A stretch of 64,000 bases of DNA from Alteribacter aurantiacus DSM 18675 (GCF_000429705.1 NZ_KE386941.1:186001-250000), one strand, 5' to 3'; positions 41,641 through 50,524 are shown, numbered from the stretch's first letter. Notes: generated by a model not told the origin, from the sequence alone. A program made the numbers and translations.

Positions 41641-42175
41641 ATTTACTCAAACGTTCGTAATCGGTTTTAAGCATGGACATCTCATACATATCCCAATACT
41701 GATCGCCAACTCTTCTGAAGTCTCGAAAATACCCTTCCTCGTGAAAGCCTGTTTCCTTGTATAGCTGAAAGGCCAGTTTGTTGAAAGAAAATACACCCAG
41801 GGCAAGCCTGTGGATGTTTAATTCCTCAAAAGCTATTGTGATAGCTCGTCTAATAGCTATCTTTCCATACCCTTTGCCGCGGTACTCAGGGAAGATCAGA
41901 ACTTTTCCTAGGCGGGCACCTCCGTGAAAATGGTCGATGTTACGGATGGCTAGGTGACCAACAGTGTTATTTGTTTTGAGCAACGTAAGTTTATATATGT
42001 GGTTCTTTGATTCAGGGTTATTGGCTCCTTCTATGTAGGTTAGGAGTTGTTCTCTTGAGAGTGGAAACGTAAATGTTGGACCACTCCATTGCATGAAAAA
42101 AGAAGGAGATGTTCCGTTAACGTGCTGGATTAACGTATCAAAGTCTTCTTCAGTAAAGTAGTCGAGTCTGATCAT
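41639..42175 (-). CDS. GNAT N-acetyltransferase
   Basis: A 178-residue acetyltransferase of the RimJ/RimL-like set. MIRLDYFTEEDFDTLIQHV opens the fold, the acetyl-CoA loop is FPEYRGKGYGKIAIRRA, and the late motif is NKLAFQLYKETGFHEEGYF. The substrate is unknown. It is convergent with the methyltransferase gene and shares its terminator. Confidence 0.85.
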   Translation of the reverse strand: MIRLDYFTEEDFDTLIQHVNGTSPSFFMQWSGPTFTFPLSREQLLTYIEGANNPESKNHIYKLTLLKTNNTVGHLAIRNIDHFHGGARLGKVLIFPEYRGKGYGKIAIRRAITIAFEELNIHRLALGVFSFNKLAFQLYKETGFHEEGYFRDFRRVGDQYWDMYEMSMLKTDYERLSK

Positions 42176-42230
42176 TAATGGTACTCCTTTATTTATGTGT
42201 TTGAGGATAGTTTAGCATATAAAAACACAT

Positions 42231-43562
42231 TTAATTATTCAATACATAAATGGAACCACTCGGTTGTCCTGCACAAGAATTTGCATGCTTAACAGTAATA
42301 GAAGAGTGAACTTTATCCTCGAAATCAATGGTGCCATTAACGCAAATCTTTGAATCTGGTTTCCAATTAGGTGTGACGTTTCCGCGTACTTTCATGTCAC
42401 CACCGACTAGTACTTGTGACGTACCTTGAAAGTGAAGGCCGCCATCAATAGTAAGATCACCACCAATCTGTGTCTTAGAACTATCATGGAACTTACCATT
42501 TCCTTTAACGATCATTGATTCATCCACATTTAAAAAGGAATTGTTTTGAGGGAAAAAATCTCCACCAATCATTAATGTTTTTGTCTTAAATATTGTATTT
42601 GAAAACTGGTTTAAACTACCCGATATGGATGAACGAGTGCCTATTAAGATCTTTGATTCATTATGCATAGTTACGTCCCCTACTACACTTAACTGGGCTA
42701 AAGATTGTATTTCACTATTGCTAAAAGTATGAATATGTTTACCTGAATAAATGTTCCTCTTTGCAAAAAGGGAACTGTTTCTATCTAATCTTAAGTTCCC
42801 GTTCGTAAAAAAGTCTTCTTCTAAAGAAAGACTGGTGTCGGTGTTCAGTGTAAGGTCGTTAATGAAGAGCGCTGATCCTTGATCTATCCCAGGATTTATA
42901 CAAACTTTACCTGTTGAGTGATCCAACGTGGTTTGGGAGCTCCAACCACTAAATGGAAACCTACAAGATCTAATAGGGTTGTTCTCCTTAGGTGCACTAT
43001 CTGTTGTGAACTCAATTTGGTTTCCAAATTCGCTTACCTCTGGAGGAAGAACCTCTTCATCCAGTGCAGGGCTCCCATTGTCTGTTTTATGAACAAAGGT
43101 ATTACTTCGAGTAGGGATCACTGTTTGTAGCTCATATTCAGCTTCATCACTGTTTACTATTGTGAACGAAAGTGGCAAGGGTTGTAATCGGTTAATCTCT
43201 TGACACTGTTTATTACCTTTTATTGAGACAAGCTGTTCGGAAAAAACAACAAATGAACGAAAAGGAACATGTGTGATGGTTCTGGTTTGATTATTTTGTA
43301 AAAGAGATAATTGGTTTGATTCTAGACATAATTCGTATGAGTCATCATCGTGTTCATTTTGATGAACATTGCGAAGGTCTGAAATGATTAAATTAGCCTC
43401 TTGTGTAAGAGAGATACTATCGGAGGTTTGCTCATTAAACAGGTTTGCCTGAATTAAAAATGTGAATGCGATCGCCCCAATCACGCCGAATAAGGCTAAC
43501 GATGCTAATAATTCGATTAAGGTGACGCCGGATTGGTTCAAATTTCTTATCTTTTTCATCAT
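42231..43562 (-). CDS. Prepilin-like protein with C-terminal beta-solenoid
   Basis: A 443-residue protein. Residues 1-35 carry a type IV prepilin/pseudopilin signal: MMKKIRNLNQS, G-VTLIELLASLALFG with Glu at +5. Residues 35-190 look like a pseudopilin head. Residues 210-440 form many short strands with repeated I/V-GGD or GD turns (SVVGDVTM, MIGGDFF, TQIGGDLTI, VLVGGDMKV), typical of a bactofilin-like beta-solenoid. ICVNG and VCINPG resemble motifs in the 44117 protein. Prepilin signal plus such a passenger is unusual. It is divergent from 43621 with 58 bp between starts. Confidence 0.72.
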   Translation of the reverse strand: MMKKIRNLNQSGVTLIELLASLALFGVIGAIAFTFLIQANLFNEQTSDSISLTQEANLIISDLRNVHQNEHDDDSYELCLESNQLSLLQNNQTRTITHVPFRSFVVFSEQLVSIKGNKQCQEINRLQPLPLSFTIVNSDEAEYELQTVIPTRSNTFVHKTDNGSPALDEEVLPPEVSEFGNQIEFTTDSAPKENNPIRSCRFPFSGWSSQTTLDHSTGKVCINPGIDQGSALFINDLTLNTDTSLSLEEDFFTNGNLRLDRNSSLFAKRNIYSGKHIHTFSNSEIQSLAQLSVVGDVTMHNESKILIGTRSSISGSLNQFSNTIFKTKTLMIGGDFFPQNNSFLNVDESMIVKGNGKFHDSSKTQIGGDLTIDGGLHFQGTSQVLVGGDMKVRGNVTPNWKPDSKICVNGTIDFEDKVHSSITVKHANSCAGQPSGSIYVLNN

Positions 43563-43585
43563 ATCACCTTACTTTTTGTGAGTTT

Positions 43586-43603
43586 TATACTATATTTAGT
43601 ATA
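43586..43603. promoter_or_regulatory. Shared palindrome in divergent prepilin promoters
   Basis: TATACTA-TATT-TAGTATA (43586-43592 with 43597-43603). It gives a TATACT -10-like hexamer on each strand and may bind a common regulator. Confidence 0.4.
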
Positions 43604-43620
43604 TAGGAAATCATAGGAAA

Positions 43621-44130
43621 ATGGTGAGCGAAATGGCTAAAAACAATAAAAGGTTAGATAACGAGCGCGGTTTTACGCTGATCGAATTACTCGTTTCTCT
43701 ATCCATCTTGTCGATCGTCGTGGTGATCTTCTTTTCTTTTTTCACTCAAGCAGCACTGTTTAACCAAAGGGCAGATACGCAGGTGGCAGCGGTGAATGTG
43801 GCACAAGTGGTGATGAATGATCTGAAGAAGTATGTTAAAGAAACTGGAGTGCCATTTAATAACATTCAATGTGATTCTCCTTATGAATTTTCAGGTTCTG
43901 AGGTTTTCGATGGGAATAGCACTTATCTTACTGACGAAGGTTCGTTCTATATCTTGAACAACAATAAACGGTATTTCGTTGAGACGTCCATGTGTCAAAA
44001 CGAACAAGAAAAGGATGTCGCTCTAGTTAGATTAAGAGTGGTGTTAAAAGAAGGTTCTCCTAGTAGCTCCGTTACAATCGAAACGTTTGACTACTTAACA
44101 GAGAGTGAGGTGCGGAATGAAGAATCTTAA
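43621..44130 (+). CDS. Prepilin-type N-methylation domain protein
   Basis: A 169-residue pseudopilin with the signal NERGFTLIELLVSLSILSIVVVI (cleavage after Gly, Glu at +5). The periplasmic-side domain has two Cys (IQCDSPYEF, TSMCQNE) that may form a disulfide. The ATG at 43621 is given, but ATG 43633 behind GGTGAG is equally possible. It overlaps the next gene by 14 bases. It resembles ComG minor pilins in size. No pilus ATPase or prepilin peptidase lies nearby, so it would depend on machinery elsewhere. Confidence 0.78.
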   Translation: MVSEMAKNNKRLDNERGFTLIELLVSLSILSIVVVIFFSFFTQAALFNQRADTQVAAVNVAQVVMNDLKKYVKETGVPFNNIQCDSPYEFSGSEVFDGNSTYLTDEGSFYILNNNKRYFVETSMCQNEQEKDVALVRLRVVLKEGSPSSSVTIETFDYLTESEVRNEES

Positions 44131-45001
44131 TAGCGAAAAAGGTGCTGCGTTAATTGTTGTGTTACTTACGATTGTTGTTATTGGCTTGATGTCAGTTGCG
44201 TTGGTGAATCAGGTGATGGGGAGTCACGTGCAGGGGCAGAGGGCGGAGGAGAAGGTGATAGCAAGTAATAATGCTTTTCTAGGACAGAAGCATTTTAGAT
44301 CATCTATAGTTAGTAAGGTAGAAGGGCAATCCCTTGAAGCAAAAGACCTATTAGAGGTTCTTAACACAACATTTAAAGAACACTATAAGGTTTTATTAGG
44401 AAGTTTGAATGATCAATCCTACGAGGTTATAGTAGAAGATATTTCACTAGTTGCAGATAATACTTTGAATATTAGATATAGTACTAAGGGTATTTATAAA
44501 GGGTATAAATCTAACCAAGAAGAGATATTAATGCTTCATAAAGTCCAGACAGAAGAAGTAGGTAAAAGATTTAAAGGAAAAGGAGTTATAGATCAATTAC
44601 TTTACAACAACGGCCATCCACCACCAGATATTCTGAGAGGGCCAATCCAAGTCAATACACTAAAGATAGTAGGGAATAATAATATATTAAATATAAATGG
44701 TGATCTAAAAGTGAATAAAGAGATCCAAACTTCAGCAGTAGGTATTAAAGAAGTGAATATCTTTGGTGATTTCTATGTCAGTCAAGGAGCTAAATGGGAT
44801 TTAAAAGGTGCGATTTGTGTTGAAGGAGACTTAATTGGGGACTTTGAAGGTATCAACACCACCAACGAAGAATGTGGAATTGAGAAAAATACTGTATATT
44901 ATACTGGTGAATTATACAAAAAAGAAGGGATTGTCACAATTGATCGGTGGAGCGTCTGCTCTCAAGGTGCAATAAATCGCAATGAATGCGAAGGTCAGTA
45001 A
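44117..45001 (+). CDS. PilX-like N-terminus fused to bactofilin-like domain
   Basis: A 294-residue protein. The N-terminus, SEKGAALIVVLLTIVVIGL, is PilX-like and lacks the usual Glu5. Residues 40-160 are a helical/head region. Residues about 170-260 show short strands NTLKIVGNNNILNINGDLKV and VNIFGDFYV, then AICVEGDLIGDF, a beta-solenoid pattern related to the 42231 protein. The C-terminus has Cys pairs (NEECGI, SVCSQ, NECEG). The DNA from about 44300 is visibly more AT-rich than its neighbours, which may mark transfer. ATG 44117 follows GAGGTG. Confidence 0.65.
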   Translation: MKNLNSEKGAALIVVLLTIVVIGLMSVALVNQVMGSHVQGQRAEEKVIASNNAFLGQKHFRSSIVSKVEGQSLEAKDLLEVLNTTFKEHYKVLLGSLNDQSYEVIVEDISLVADNTLNIRYSTKGIYKGYKSNQEEILMLHKVQTEEVGKRFKGKGVIDQLLYNNGHPPPDILRGPIQVNTLKIVGNNNILNINGDLKVNKEIQTSAVGIKEVNIFGDFYVSQGAKWDLKGAICVEGDLIGDFEGINTTNEECGIEKNTVYYTGELYKKEGIVTIDRWSVCSQGAINRNECEGQ

Positions 45002-45108
45002 TTTGCCCGACCTCCCCACAATTGATATGATAAATATCGGTCACAAAATGTTGGTGAGTGTCATTATTTAAGGTAGATATTCAGAATGGTTTGGAAGGAG
45101 CGCATCGA

Positions 45109-45864
45109 GTGATTACAATTAAGACAGAGCGTGAGATCAAGTTAATGCATGAGGCGGGAAAGCTGTTGGCCCGCTGCCATAAAGAAGTTGCAAAGATGAT
45201 TAAACCAGGTGTGACAACGATGGAGATTGATGCATTCGTAGAAGATTACTTAGCTAAACACGGTGCTACACCGGAGCAAAAAGGGTTTCATGATTACCCT
45301 TATGCTACGTGTGCATCAATAAACGATGAAATTTGCCACGGCTTTCCTAGAAAACAACCACTAAAAAATGGAGATATCGTAACCATTGACTGCGTCGTGA
45401 ATTTAAACGGTGGTTTGGCAGACTCTGCTTGGACCTATACCGTTGGTGAGGTATCTCCTGAGGCTGAAGAACTGTGCAAAGTAACGAAGCAATCGTTATA
45501 TCGAGCGATTCGCCAAGCAAAGCCAGGCAAGCGGCTTGGGGATATTGGGCATGCGATTCAATCCTATGTTGAGGCAAAAGGCTACTCTGTCGTTCGTGAT
45601 TTTGCCGGACACGGCTTAGGACCAACCATCCATGAAGAACCGAACATTCCACATTTCGGTGTTCAAGGCAGGGGACTTCGATTAAAAGAAGGAATGGTCA
45701 TTACGATTGAACCGATGATTAACATTGGGGTATGGGGATCTCAAATGGACTCCAATGGCTGGACAGCTAGAACTGTGGATGGGTCTTTGTCTGCTCAGTA
45801 CGAACATACACTTGCCATTACAAAAGACGGTCCTGTTATTTTAACTGAACAAGATGATGTGTAA
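45109..45864 (+). CDS. map: Methionine aminopeptidase, type I
   Basis: A 251-residue metallopeptidase that removes the initiator Met. Metal ligands are visible: Asp in TIDCVVNLNGGLADSAWT, His in GHGLGPTIHEEP, Glu in ITIEPM and Glu in YEHTLAI. Length and sequence fit the second Bacillus enzyme (MapB/YflG) rather than the ribosomal-operon copy, which would be elsewhere. GTG 45109 lies 7 bases after GGAAGGAGC. It is a single gene with its own terminator. Confidence 0.93.
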   Translation: MITIKTEREIKLMHEAGKLLARCHKEVAKMIKPGVTTMEIDAFVEDYLAKHGATPEQKGFHDYPYATCASINDEICHGFPRKQPLKNGDIVTIDCVVNLNGGLADSAWTYTVGEVSPEAEELCKVTKQSLYRAIRQAKPGKRLGDIGHAIQSYVEAKGYSVVRDFAGHGLGPTIHEEPNIPHFGVQGRGLRLKEGMVITIEPMINIGVWGSQMDSNGWTARTVDGSLSAQYEHTLAITKDGPVILTEQDDV

Positions 45865-45868
45865 CATG

Positions 45869-45903
45869 GACGCTCCTCAATTCGTTGAGGGGCGTTTTAA
45901 TTT
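45869..45903 (+). terminator. map terminator
   Basis: CGCTCCTCAA/TTGAGGGGCG (45871-45880 with 45885-45894), then TTTTAATTT. Confidence 0.85.
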
Positions 45904-45970
45904 GTTCATGGATAATAAGATAGAAATTGGAAAACATAACCGAATCGACAGAGTAAGGTGGAGAAACGAA

Positions 45971-46645
45971 ATGGACTCGGGAATTGTTGAAGTAGTCATC
46001 CGTAGTTTTGGTGCGTATACCATCTTAATGGTGATTAATAACATGCTCGGGAAACAGACCCTCTCTCAGATGACGAATCATGATTTTATTACAGCCGTGA
46101 TGATGGGGGCAATTGGAGCAAATCTTGCATTTGATACGCAGGTGAGCTATTGGCATTCGTTTATAGCTTTATTGATTATTGGAGGAATTGGATACTCAAC
46201 AACCTATCTTTCTTTAAAGAACAGAGGGGTTCGAAAGTGGTTTTCCGGGGAGCCTTCGATGTTTATTGAGAATGGGAAAATTCTTGAGAGTAATATGAAA
46301 AAACAGAAATTCAATATGGACTCGTTGAATCAATCGTTAAGGGAGAAAAACATTTTTGATATAAATGAAGTTGACTATGCTGTGCTTGAACCGGACGGAC
46401 ATTTGTCTGTAATGAGGAAAAATGATAACTCAAGTTTGTTCCCAGTGGAGTTAATTATGGACGGTAAAGTAATCGAAAATAACTTGAGAGATATTAAACT
46501 TTCTAAAGAGTGGCTGGAACGAGAAGTTCGTAAACGTGGATATGAAATAAAAGATGTTTTTTATTGCGTTCGTGGACCTGACGGATCTTTCGCGTTCGAT
46601 TACCATGACGACCGCTTACGTTCGCCGATTGATCGAGAGCGTTAG
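45971..46645 (+). CDS. DUF421 (YetF-type) membrane protein
   Basis: A 224-residue protein with three N-terminal membrane spans (VIRSFGAYTILMVINNML..., HDFITAVMMGAIGANLAF). A cytoplasmic DUF421 domain follows, with WFSGEPSMFIENGKI, the typical GKI.E..M...FN...L...LRE..IFD..EV..A.LE..G.LSV pattern. YetF-family proteins in Bacillus spores hold germination-related or membrane functions. ATG 45971 follows AAGGTGGAG; a start at 45854 would overlap map and its terminator. Confidence 0.85.
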   Translation: MDSGIVEVVIRSFGAYTILMVINNMLGKQTLSQMTNHDFITAVMMGAIGANLAFDTQVSYWHSFIALLIIGGIGYSTTYLSLKNRGVRKWFSGEPSMFIENGKILESNMKKQKFNMDSLNQSLREKNIFDINEVDYAVLEPDGHLSVMRKNDNSSLFPVELIMDGKVIENNLRDIKLSKEWLEREVRKRGYEIKDVFYCVRGPDGSFAFDYHDDRLRSPIDRER

Positions 46646-46717
46646 CGTGGATAGGCAAGCACCTTCTTCTTTTCCTCACATAATCTAATGAAGAGCGATG
46701 TGAAAGGGGAGGGTAAT

Positions 46718-47263
46718 GTGTACAACGATGACAGACAGTTCCCTGGTGGCATTTATTCATTTTTGCTACCGGGTCAAGGTGGGCAACAGCAACAGTTTGG
46801 TCCAGGAGGATTTCAACCGTTCGGACCGGGGGGGCAGCAACAGCCGTTTGGACCGCCACCAGGTCAAGGTGGGCCGCCATTTGGACCACCACCGGGCCAA
46901 GGAGGTCAAGGAGGACCCCCATTTGGACCACCACCAGGTCAAGGGCAGCAAGGAGGCCAGGGGGGACCACCACCGGGGCCGCCACCATCTTCGCCACCAA
47001 CCCAAATGCAAGCGGGTCCTGCAGCAGCTTCTGCAGGAGTAGGGGGACCAGGAGGAGCCCAAGTCTTTGCTGTTGATCCTGGTGCGTTAACAGGATGTTT
47101 GTTCCGATACACATACATTCGGCTAATCACAGGACAACGCTTTTGGTTCTGGCCGGTGTTCATTGGTAGAACATCGGTTGCCGGCTGGCGTTGGAGACCT
47201 AGAGAGTATCGATGGGTTTACACCGGATTTGATACGAGGTTGATCTTGTCATTTTCATGTTAA
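46718..47263 (+). CDS. Gly/Pro/Gln-rich protein with conserved C-terminal domain
   Basis: A 181-residue protein. Residues about 15-105 are collagen-like low complexity with repeats of GPPPGQGGPPFGP. Residues about 115-181 are a conserved aromatic domain, GALTGCLFRYTYIRL and GQRFWFWPVFIGRTSVAGW, known from many Bacillus hypothetical proteins and ending in FSC. GTG 46718 follows GGGGAGGG. The domain may be a spore or envelope surface module (inference). The repeat DNA can vary in length between strains. Confidence 0.75.
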   Translation: MYNDDRQFPGGIYSFLLPGQGGQQQQFGPGGFQPFGPGGQQQPFGPPPGQGGPPFGPPPGQGGQGGPPFGPPPGQGQQGGQGGPPPGPPPSSPPTQMQAGPAAASAGVGGPGGAQVFAVDPGALTGCLFRYTYIRLITGQRFWFWPVFIGRTSVAGWRWRPREYRWVYTGFDTRLILSFSC

Positions 47264-47267
47264 GAAT

Positions 47268-47301
47268 AAAAGGCAGTCTCCTAGAATGGAGGCTGTCTTT
47301 T
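47268..47301 (+). terminator. Terminator
   Basis: AAAAGGCAGTCTCC folds on GGAGGCTGTCTTTT with G-U pairs. Confidence 0.7.
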
Positions 47302-47474
47302 GCTTATTGCACATACAGACCAAAATGTGAAAATGATCGTGAATACATCGTTATTGACCTACAAATTGAATAGATTGTCACCTCTATCGTACCCTTCATG
47401 AAACGAATAAACATGCTTCTATAAAAAGATAAAAAATAACCAAAAAAATTAGTGCTTAGGTTTTACAAAAATAG

Positions 47475-47500
47475 GTTTATTACGCCTTTATTTATGGTAA
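47475..47500 (+). promoter_or_regulatory. Weak sigma-B-like promoter candidate
   Basis: GTTTAT (47475-47480), 14 bases, TGGTAA (47495-47500) before the RsbR-like gene. The match is poor. The rest of 47302-47633 shows nothing else. Confidence 0.25.
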
Positions 47501-47633
47501 AGTTTTAGAAATGGGGATGATGAAGAAATGAGGCTCTATTTGTTTAGGAAATCTGTATCCCTGTATGTTAAACGGGTAATGTTTGCATGCATTAGCCATT
47601 TACAACACAAGAGATAAGCGGGAGGAAAGCAAG

Positions 47634-48521
47634 ATGATGAGCGGAAATCATATGGTTACTATAGGTGAGGTCATTATTGAGAGAAGTGAAGAGATAGCGA
47701 TTCGTCTCTCTGAAGAGCATGATGAGAATTACAACAGTTGCCCAAATCATGGCCTTACAATTGAAGAGACCAATGAATATCGTAAAAGTTTCTTTATCAT
47801 GTTAGGAGAAGCGTTGAAGTCCGGGAAGTCGGAAGATAAATTAAATCAAGTCTACCTTTGGGGGAAAGAAGCTGGGAAGACTGCAGTGAAAAACGGGGTT
47901 TCTGCAGATACCGCCATTCTCCAATTAAGCCCTCTGAGAAAGGTGCTCTATGAAGCTATCAGGGAAGAATTCCAAAAGCTCGCCTTGGGATTTGATGCTT
48001 ATTTTGCTGTGTCAGATAGGCTTGACCCCCTCATTGATCATGCTGTCTATTCCTTTACGCAAGCGTTTGTGGAATATAACGAAGAAACATTCTCAAGAGC
48101 TCAAGACGAGCTCCTCGAACTCAGTGTACCCGTTGTTCCATTGACTAGAAACGTTGCTATTCTTCCTGTCATTGGAACCATTGACACCTATAGATCAAAG
48201 AAAATGTTGGATCAGGCTTTGCAAAAAGGAACAGAGCTTGGGTTATCTTATATGATTATTGACCTGTCAGGGGTTCATATGATTGATACAGCGGTAGCTC
48301 AGAACCTTTTCCAACTTAACGACGCTCTAAAAATAGTCGGAATAAAAGCCATCATTAGCGGATTGCGCCCTGAATTGGCTCAAACGATTGTGAGTTTGGG
48401 CATCTCCTTTAATCAAATGACGGTAACGAACAACCTTGAACATGCCTTAATGAAATCAGGATTAACAATACAACCGGAAAATGATGAAGAACGAGTGCCT
48501 GCTAAAAGTTTGCTATTCTAA
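47634..48521 (+). CDS. RsbR-family stressosome protein (STAS domain)
   Basis: A 295-residue RsbR paralogue. The N-terminal 150 residues form a helical non-haem-globin-like sensor; the C-terminal STAS domain (about 165-285) has PVIGTIDTYR, IDLSGVHMIDTAVAQN and SGLRPELAQTIV. The Thr residues in the last two segments correspond to those phosphorylated by RsbT. Such proteins build the stressosome that controls sigma-B. GGGAGG lies 8 bases before ATG 47634. RsbS/RsbT are not adjacent, as for RsbRB-RD of B. subtilis. Confidence 0.88.
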   Translation: MMSGNHMVTIGEVIIERSEEIAIRLSEEHDENYNSCPNHGLTIEETNEYRKSFFIMLGEALKSGKSEDKLNQVYLWGKEAGKTAVKNGVSADTAILQLSPLRKVLYEAIREEFQKLALGFDAYFAVSDRLDPLIDHAVYSFTQAFVEYNEETFSRAQDELLELSVPVVPLTRNVAILPVIGTIDTYRSKKMLDQALQKGTELGLSYMIIDLSGVHMIDTAVAQNLFQLNDALKIVGIKAIISGLRPELAQTIVSLGISFNQMTVTNNLEHALMKSGLTIQPENDEERVPAKSLLF

Positions 48522-48532
48522 AAATTAAAGAT

Positions 48533-48562
48533 ATCATCCGTTAAATGACGGATGATTTTTTT
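48533..48562 (+). terminator. Terminator
   Basis: ATCATCCG/CGGATGAT (48533-48540 with 48549-48556) followed by six T. Confidence 0.9.
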
Positions 48563-48724
48563 GTCCGTCGCAAAAGTATGATTTTTCAGTTTTTGTCTGA
48601 AAAAATATGGAATATATCTCAATCTTTAGCGCGATTTCTAAGTTTTAAGCACTGGAAATCTTTACCCTTAGCACACAAAAAGGAATCAATATGGCATAAT
48701 GATGTCCGTGGAGGTGTTGAGTAC

Positions 48725-49387
48725 ATGTTAAAAAAACTCATTTACTCAGTATTGGCTGTTGCAGTTGCAGCTCCTTTAGTTGTTGGAAATACAGCTGAAG
48801 CAAGCACAACGCACACAGTAGAATCAGGAGATACGTTGTACAAAATTTCTCAACAATACAACGTAAGTCTATCTGATATTATCGATGCAAACAGCGACAT
48901 CGATAACCCGGACATGATCTACCCTGGGCAGCAAGTCACAATTGGTTCTGCTCAATCAGCTCAGCAACCAAGTCAAACATCTGAGCAAACTTCAAGCGAG
49001 CTTTCAGAGTTTGAACAAGAAGTGGTTCGTTTGACAAATGAAGAGCGTACACAGCGCGGACTGCCTGAGCTTGAAATTGCAGAAGACGTGTCTGATGTTG
49101 CTCGTGACAAGTCGGCTGACATGAGAGATAACAATTACTTTGATCACAACAGCCCGACTCACGGAAGCCCGTTTGACATGATGCGTAGCTATGGAGTAGA
49201 TTACAACGCAGCTGGTGAAAACATTGCTGCTGGTCAACAAACTCCAGAACAAGTTGTGGATGCATGGATGAACTCTCAAGGTCACCGTGAAAACATTCTA
49301 AGCAACAACTACACTGAAATCGGTGTAGGTCACGTTGAAGGTGGACAATACGGTCACTACTGGACTCAAATGTTTATCTCTAGATAA
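48725..49387 (+). CDS. Secreted LysM and CAP/SCP domain protein
   Basis: A 220-residue secreted protein. It has a signal peptide to about residue 27 (AVAAPLVVGNTAEA), a LysM domain (HTVESGDTLYKISQQYNVS to YPGQQVTIG, about 31-75), a Ser/Gln linker and a CAP/SCP domain (about 98-220; NEERTQRGLPEL, AGENIAAGQQ, WMNSQGHRENILS, TEIGVG). It resembles YkwD-type proteins bound to the cell wall. GGAGGTG precedes ATG 48725; upstream in-frame starts lie in the previous terminator. Confidence 0.92.
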   Translation: MLKKLIYSVLAVAVAAPLVVGNTAEASTTHTVESGDTLYKISQQYNVSLSDIIDANSDIDNPDMIYPGQQVTIGSAQSAQQPSQTSEQTSSELSEFEQEVVRLTNEERTQRGLPELEIAEDVSDVARDKSADMRDNNYFDHNSPTHGSPFDMMRSYGVDYNAAGENIAAGQQTPEQVVDAWMNSQGHRENILSNNYTEIGVGHVEGGQYGHYWTQMFISR

Positions 49388-49418
49388 AGAGATGCAAGAA
49401 TAATAGATTCACTTATAT

Positions 49419-49458
49419 GAACCTGAGCACCTGCTTCTTGCAGGAACTCAGGTTTTTT
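49419..49458 (+). terminator. Terminator
   Basis: AACCTGAG/CTCAGGTT with inner CCTGC/GCAGG, then seven T. Confidence 0.9.
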
Positions 49459-49538
49459 TATGTTAGGATGTGTGTGACTAAAAGCAAGAAGCTTCACTGG
49501 TGGAATAAACTGTGAGGTCTTTCGGACTTCGGATCATC

Positions 49539-49650
49539 CACTTATTTTTTGATTGGCGGAGATAATTGTGTGATTGGCGTACTTATTCATCATTTGGAGG
49601 TGATAAATGTGTAATTAAGGCACTTATTTTCAAATTAGCGGAGTTAGCTC
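49539..49650. repeat. Tandem array E, 41-bp dimer units
   Basis: Units begin at 49539, 49580 and 49621 with CACTTATT or TACTTATT, exactly 41 bp apart. Each divides into two halves of about 20 and 21 bp ending in a GATTGGCG-like core. The units are strongly diverged. It lies in the gene-free stretch 49388-49708. Confidence 0.65.
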
Positions 49651-49680
49651 TCTTCAAGGCAATTGCATCCCTTCACCCAA

Positions 49681-49705
49681 ATTGTCGGGGGTCTGACCCC
49701 GTACA
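49681..49705. repeat. Palindrome ATTGT-CGGGGGTCTGACCCCG-TACAAT
   Basis: Inverted repeat with GGGG-TCTGA-CCCC centre and ATTGT/ACAAT flanks. It is a relative of the element at 17562. It lies next to the TerC stop. Confidence 0.55.
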
Positions 49706-49708
49706 ATT

Positions 49709-50524
49709 TTACAAGAGGTTATCTTCGGTTTTTAGAGCGCGGTCCGTTTTTGGGTTGTCGGGTCCGGGTGGTGAATTTTTAGTAAGGAACCAACCACCAA
49801 CGGCAATTCCTACTAAGACGGTCCAAAAAAAGGCTTTCCATGGGGTGGACTCCGGAACTGAGTGTGGAATTATTGCTACGTCAGGATGGGCTAGGGTGAA
49901 AACAACAAGTTTGATACCCACCCAGCCAACAATTAAGAAGGCCGCTGTCTCCAATCCTGGACGTCGATGAAGAACCCTAACGAAATACGTAGCAGCAAAC
50001 CTCATGATCACAACCCCGATTAAACCACCGGTCAGAACAACAGCGAATTGTCCTCCATCCAGCTCTCCAATGTTCGGTAAAGGTGTAGGAGAGAGGGTCA
50101 AAGAAAGTGCGATCGCTGCAAGGATCGAATCGACAGCAAAAGCAATATCTGCGAGCTCCACTTTGAGAACGGTAAGCCAAAAACCTGCTCCATTTGTTTT
50201 TTGTGCGGCTTTCTCCATCTTTTGAGATCGTTTTCTTAATACAAACCGTTTTACGATATGGTTCAAGGCGATAAACAGCAAGTAGACAGCACCGATGGCT
50301 TGGACTTGCCAAACGTTAACTAGGAATGAGATGGCGAATAAAGAGAGGAATCTAAAAATAAAGGCACCGGCCAATCCGTAAAATAATGCTTTCTTCCGCT
50401 CTTTATCAGGTAAGTGTTTAACCATAATGGCAAGAACGAGGGCGTTATCTGCGGCCAATATTCCCTCTAATCCGATTAAAACGAGTAACACCCAAGCGTA
50501 CTCAAGAAAAAGCGTAGCATCCAT
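49709..50524 (-). CDS. TerC family membrane protein, probable Mn exporter
   Basis: A 271-residue protein with about seven to eight spans and the TerC metal motifs GLEGILAADNALVLAIMV and KVELADIAFAVDSILAAIAL. B. subtilis relatives (MeeF/YceF, MeeY/YkoY) load manganese onto secreted enzymes. No yybP-ykoY manganese riboswitch is present upstream. AAAGGAGG precedes the ATG. Confidence 0.87.
   Translation of the reverse strand: MDATLFLEYAWVLLVLIGLEGILAADNALVLAIMVKHLPDKERKKALFYGLAGAFIFRFLSLFAISFLVNVWQVQAIGAVYLLFIALNHIVKRFVLRKRSQKMEKAAQKTNGAGFWLTVLKVELADIAFAVDSILAAIALSLTLSPTPLPNIGELDGGQFAVVLTGGLIGVVIMRFAATYFVRVLHRRPGLETAAFLIVGWVGIKLVVFTLAHPDVAIIPHSVPESTPWKAFFWTVLVGIAVGGWFLTKNSPPGPDNPKTDRALKTEDNLL

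Noticed and set aside
46766..47114. Long minus-strand frames antisense to the Gly/Pro-rich gene
   Set aside because: They arise from the low-complexity GC-rich repeat; the plus-strand frame has the start signal and the conserved C-terminal domain.
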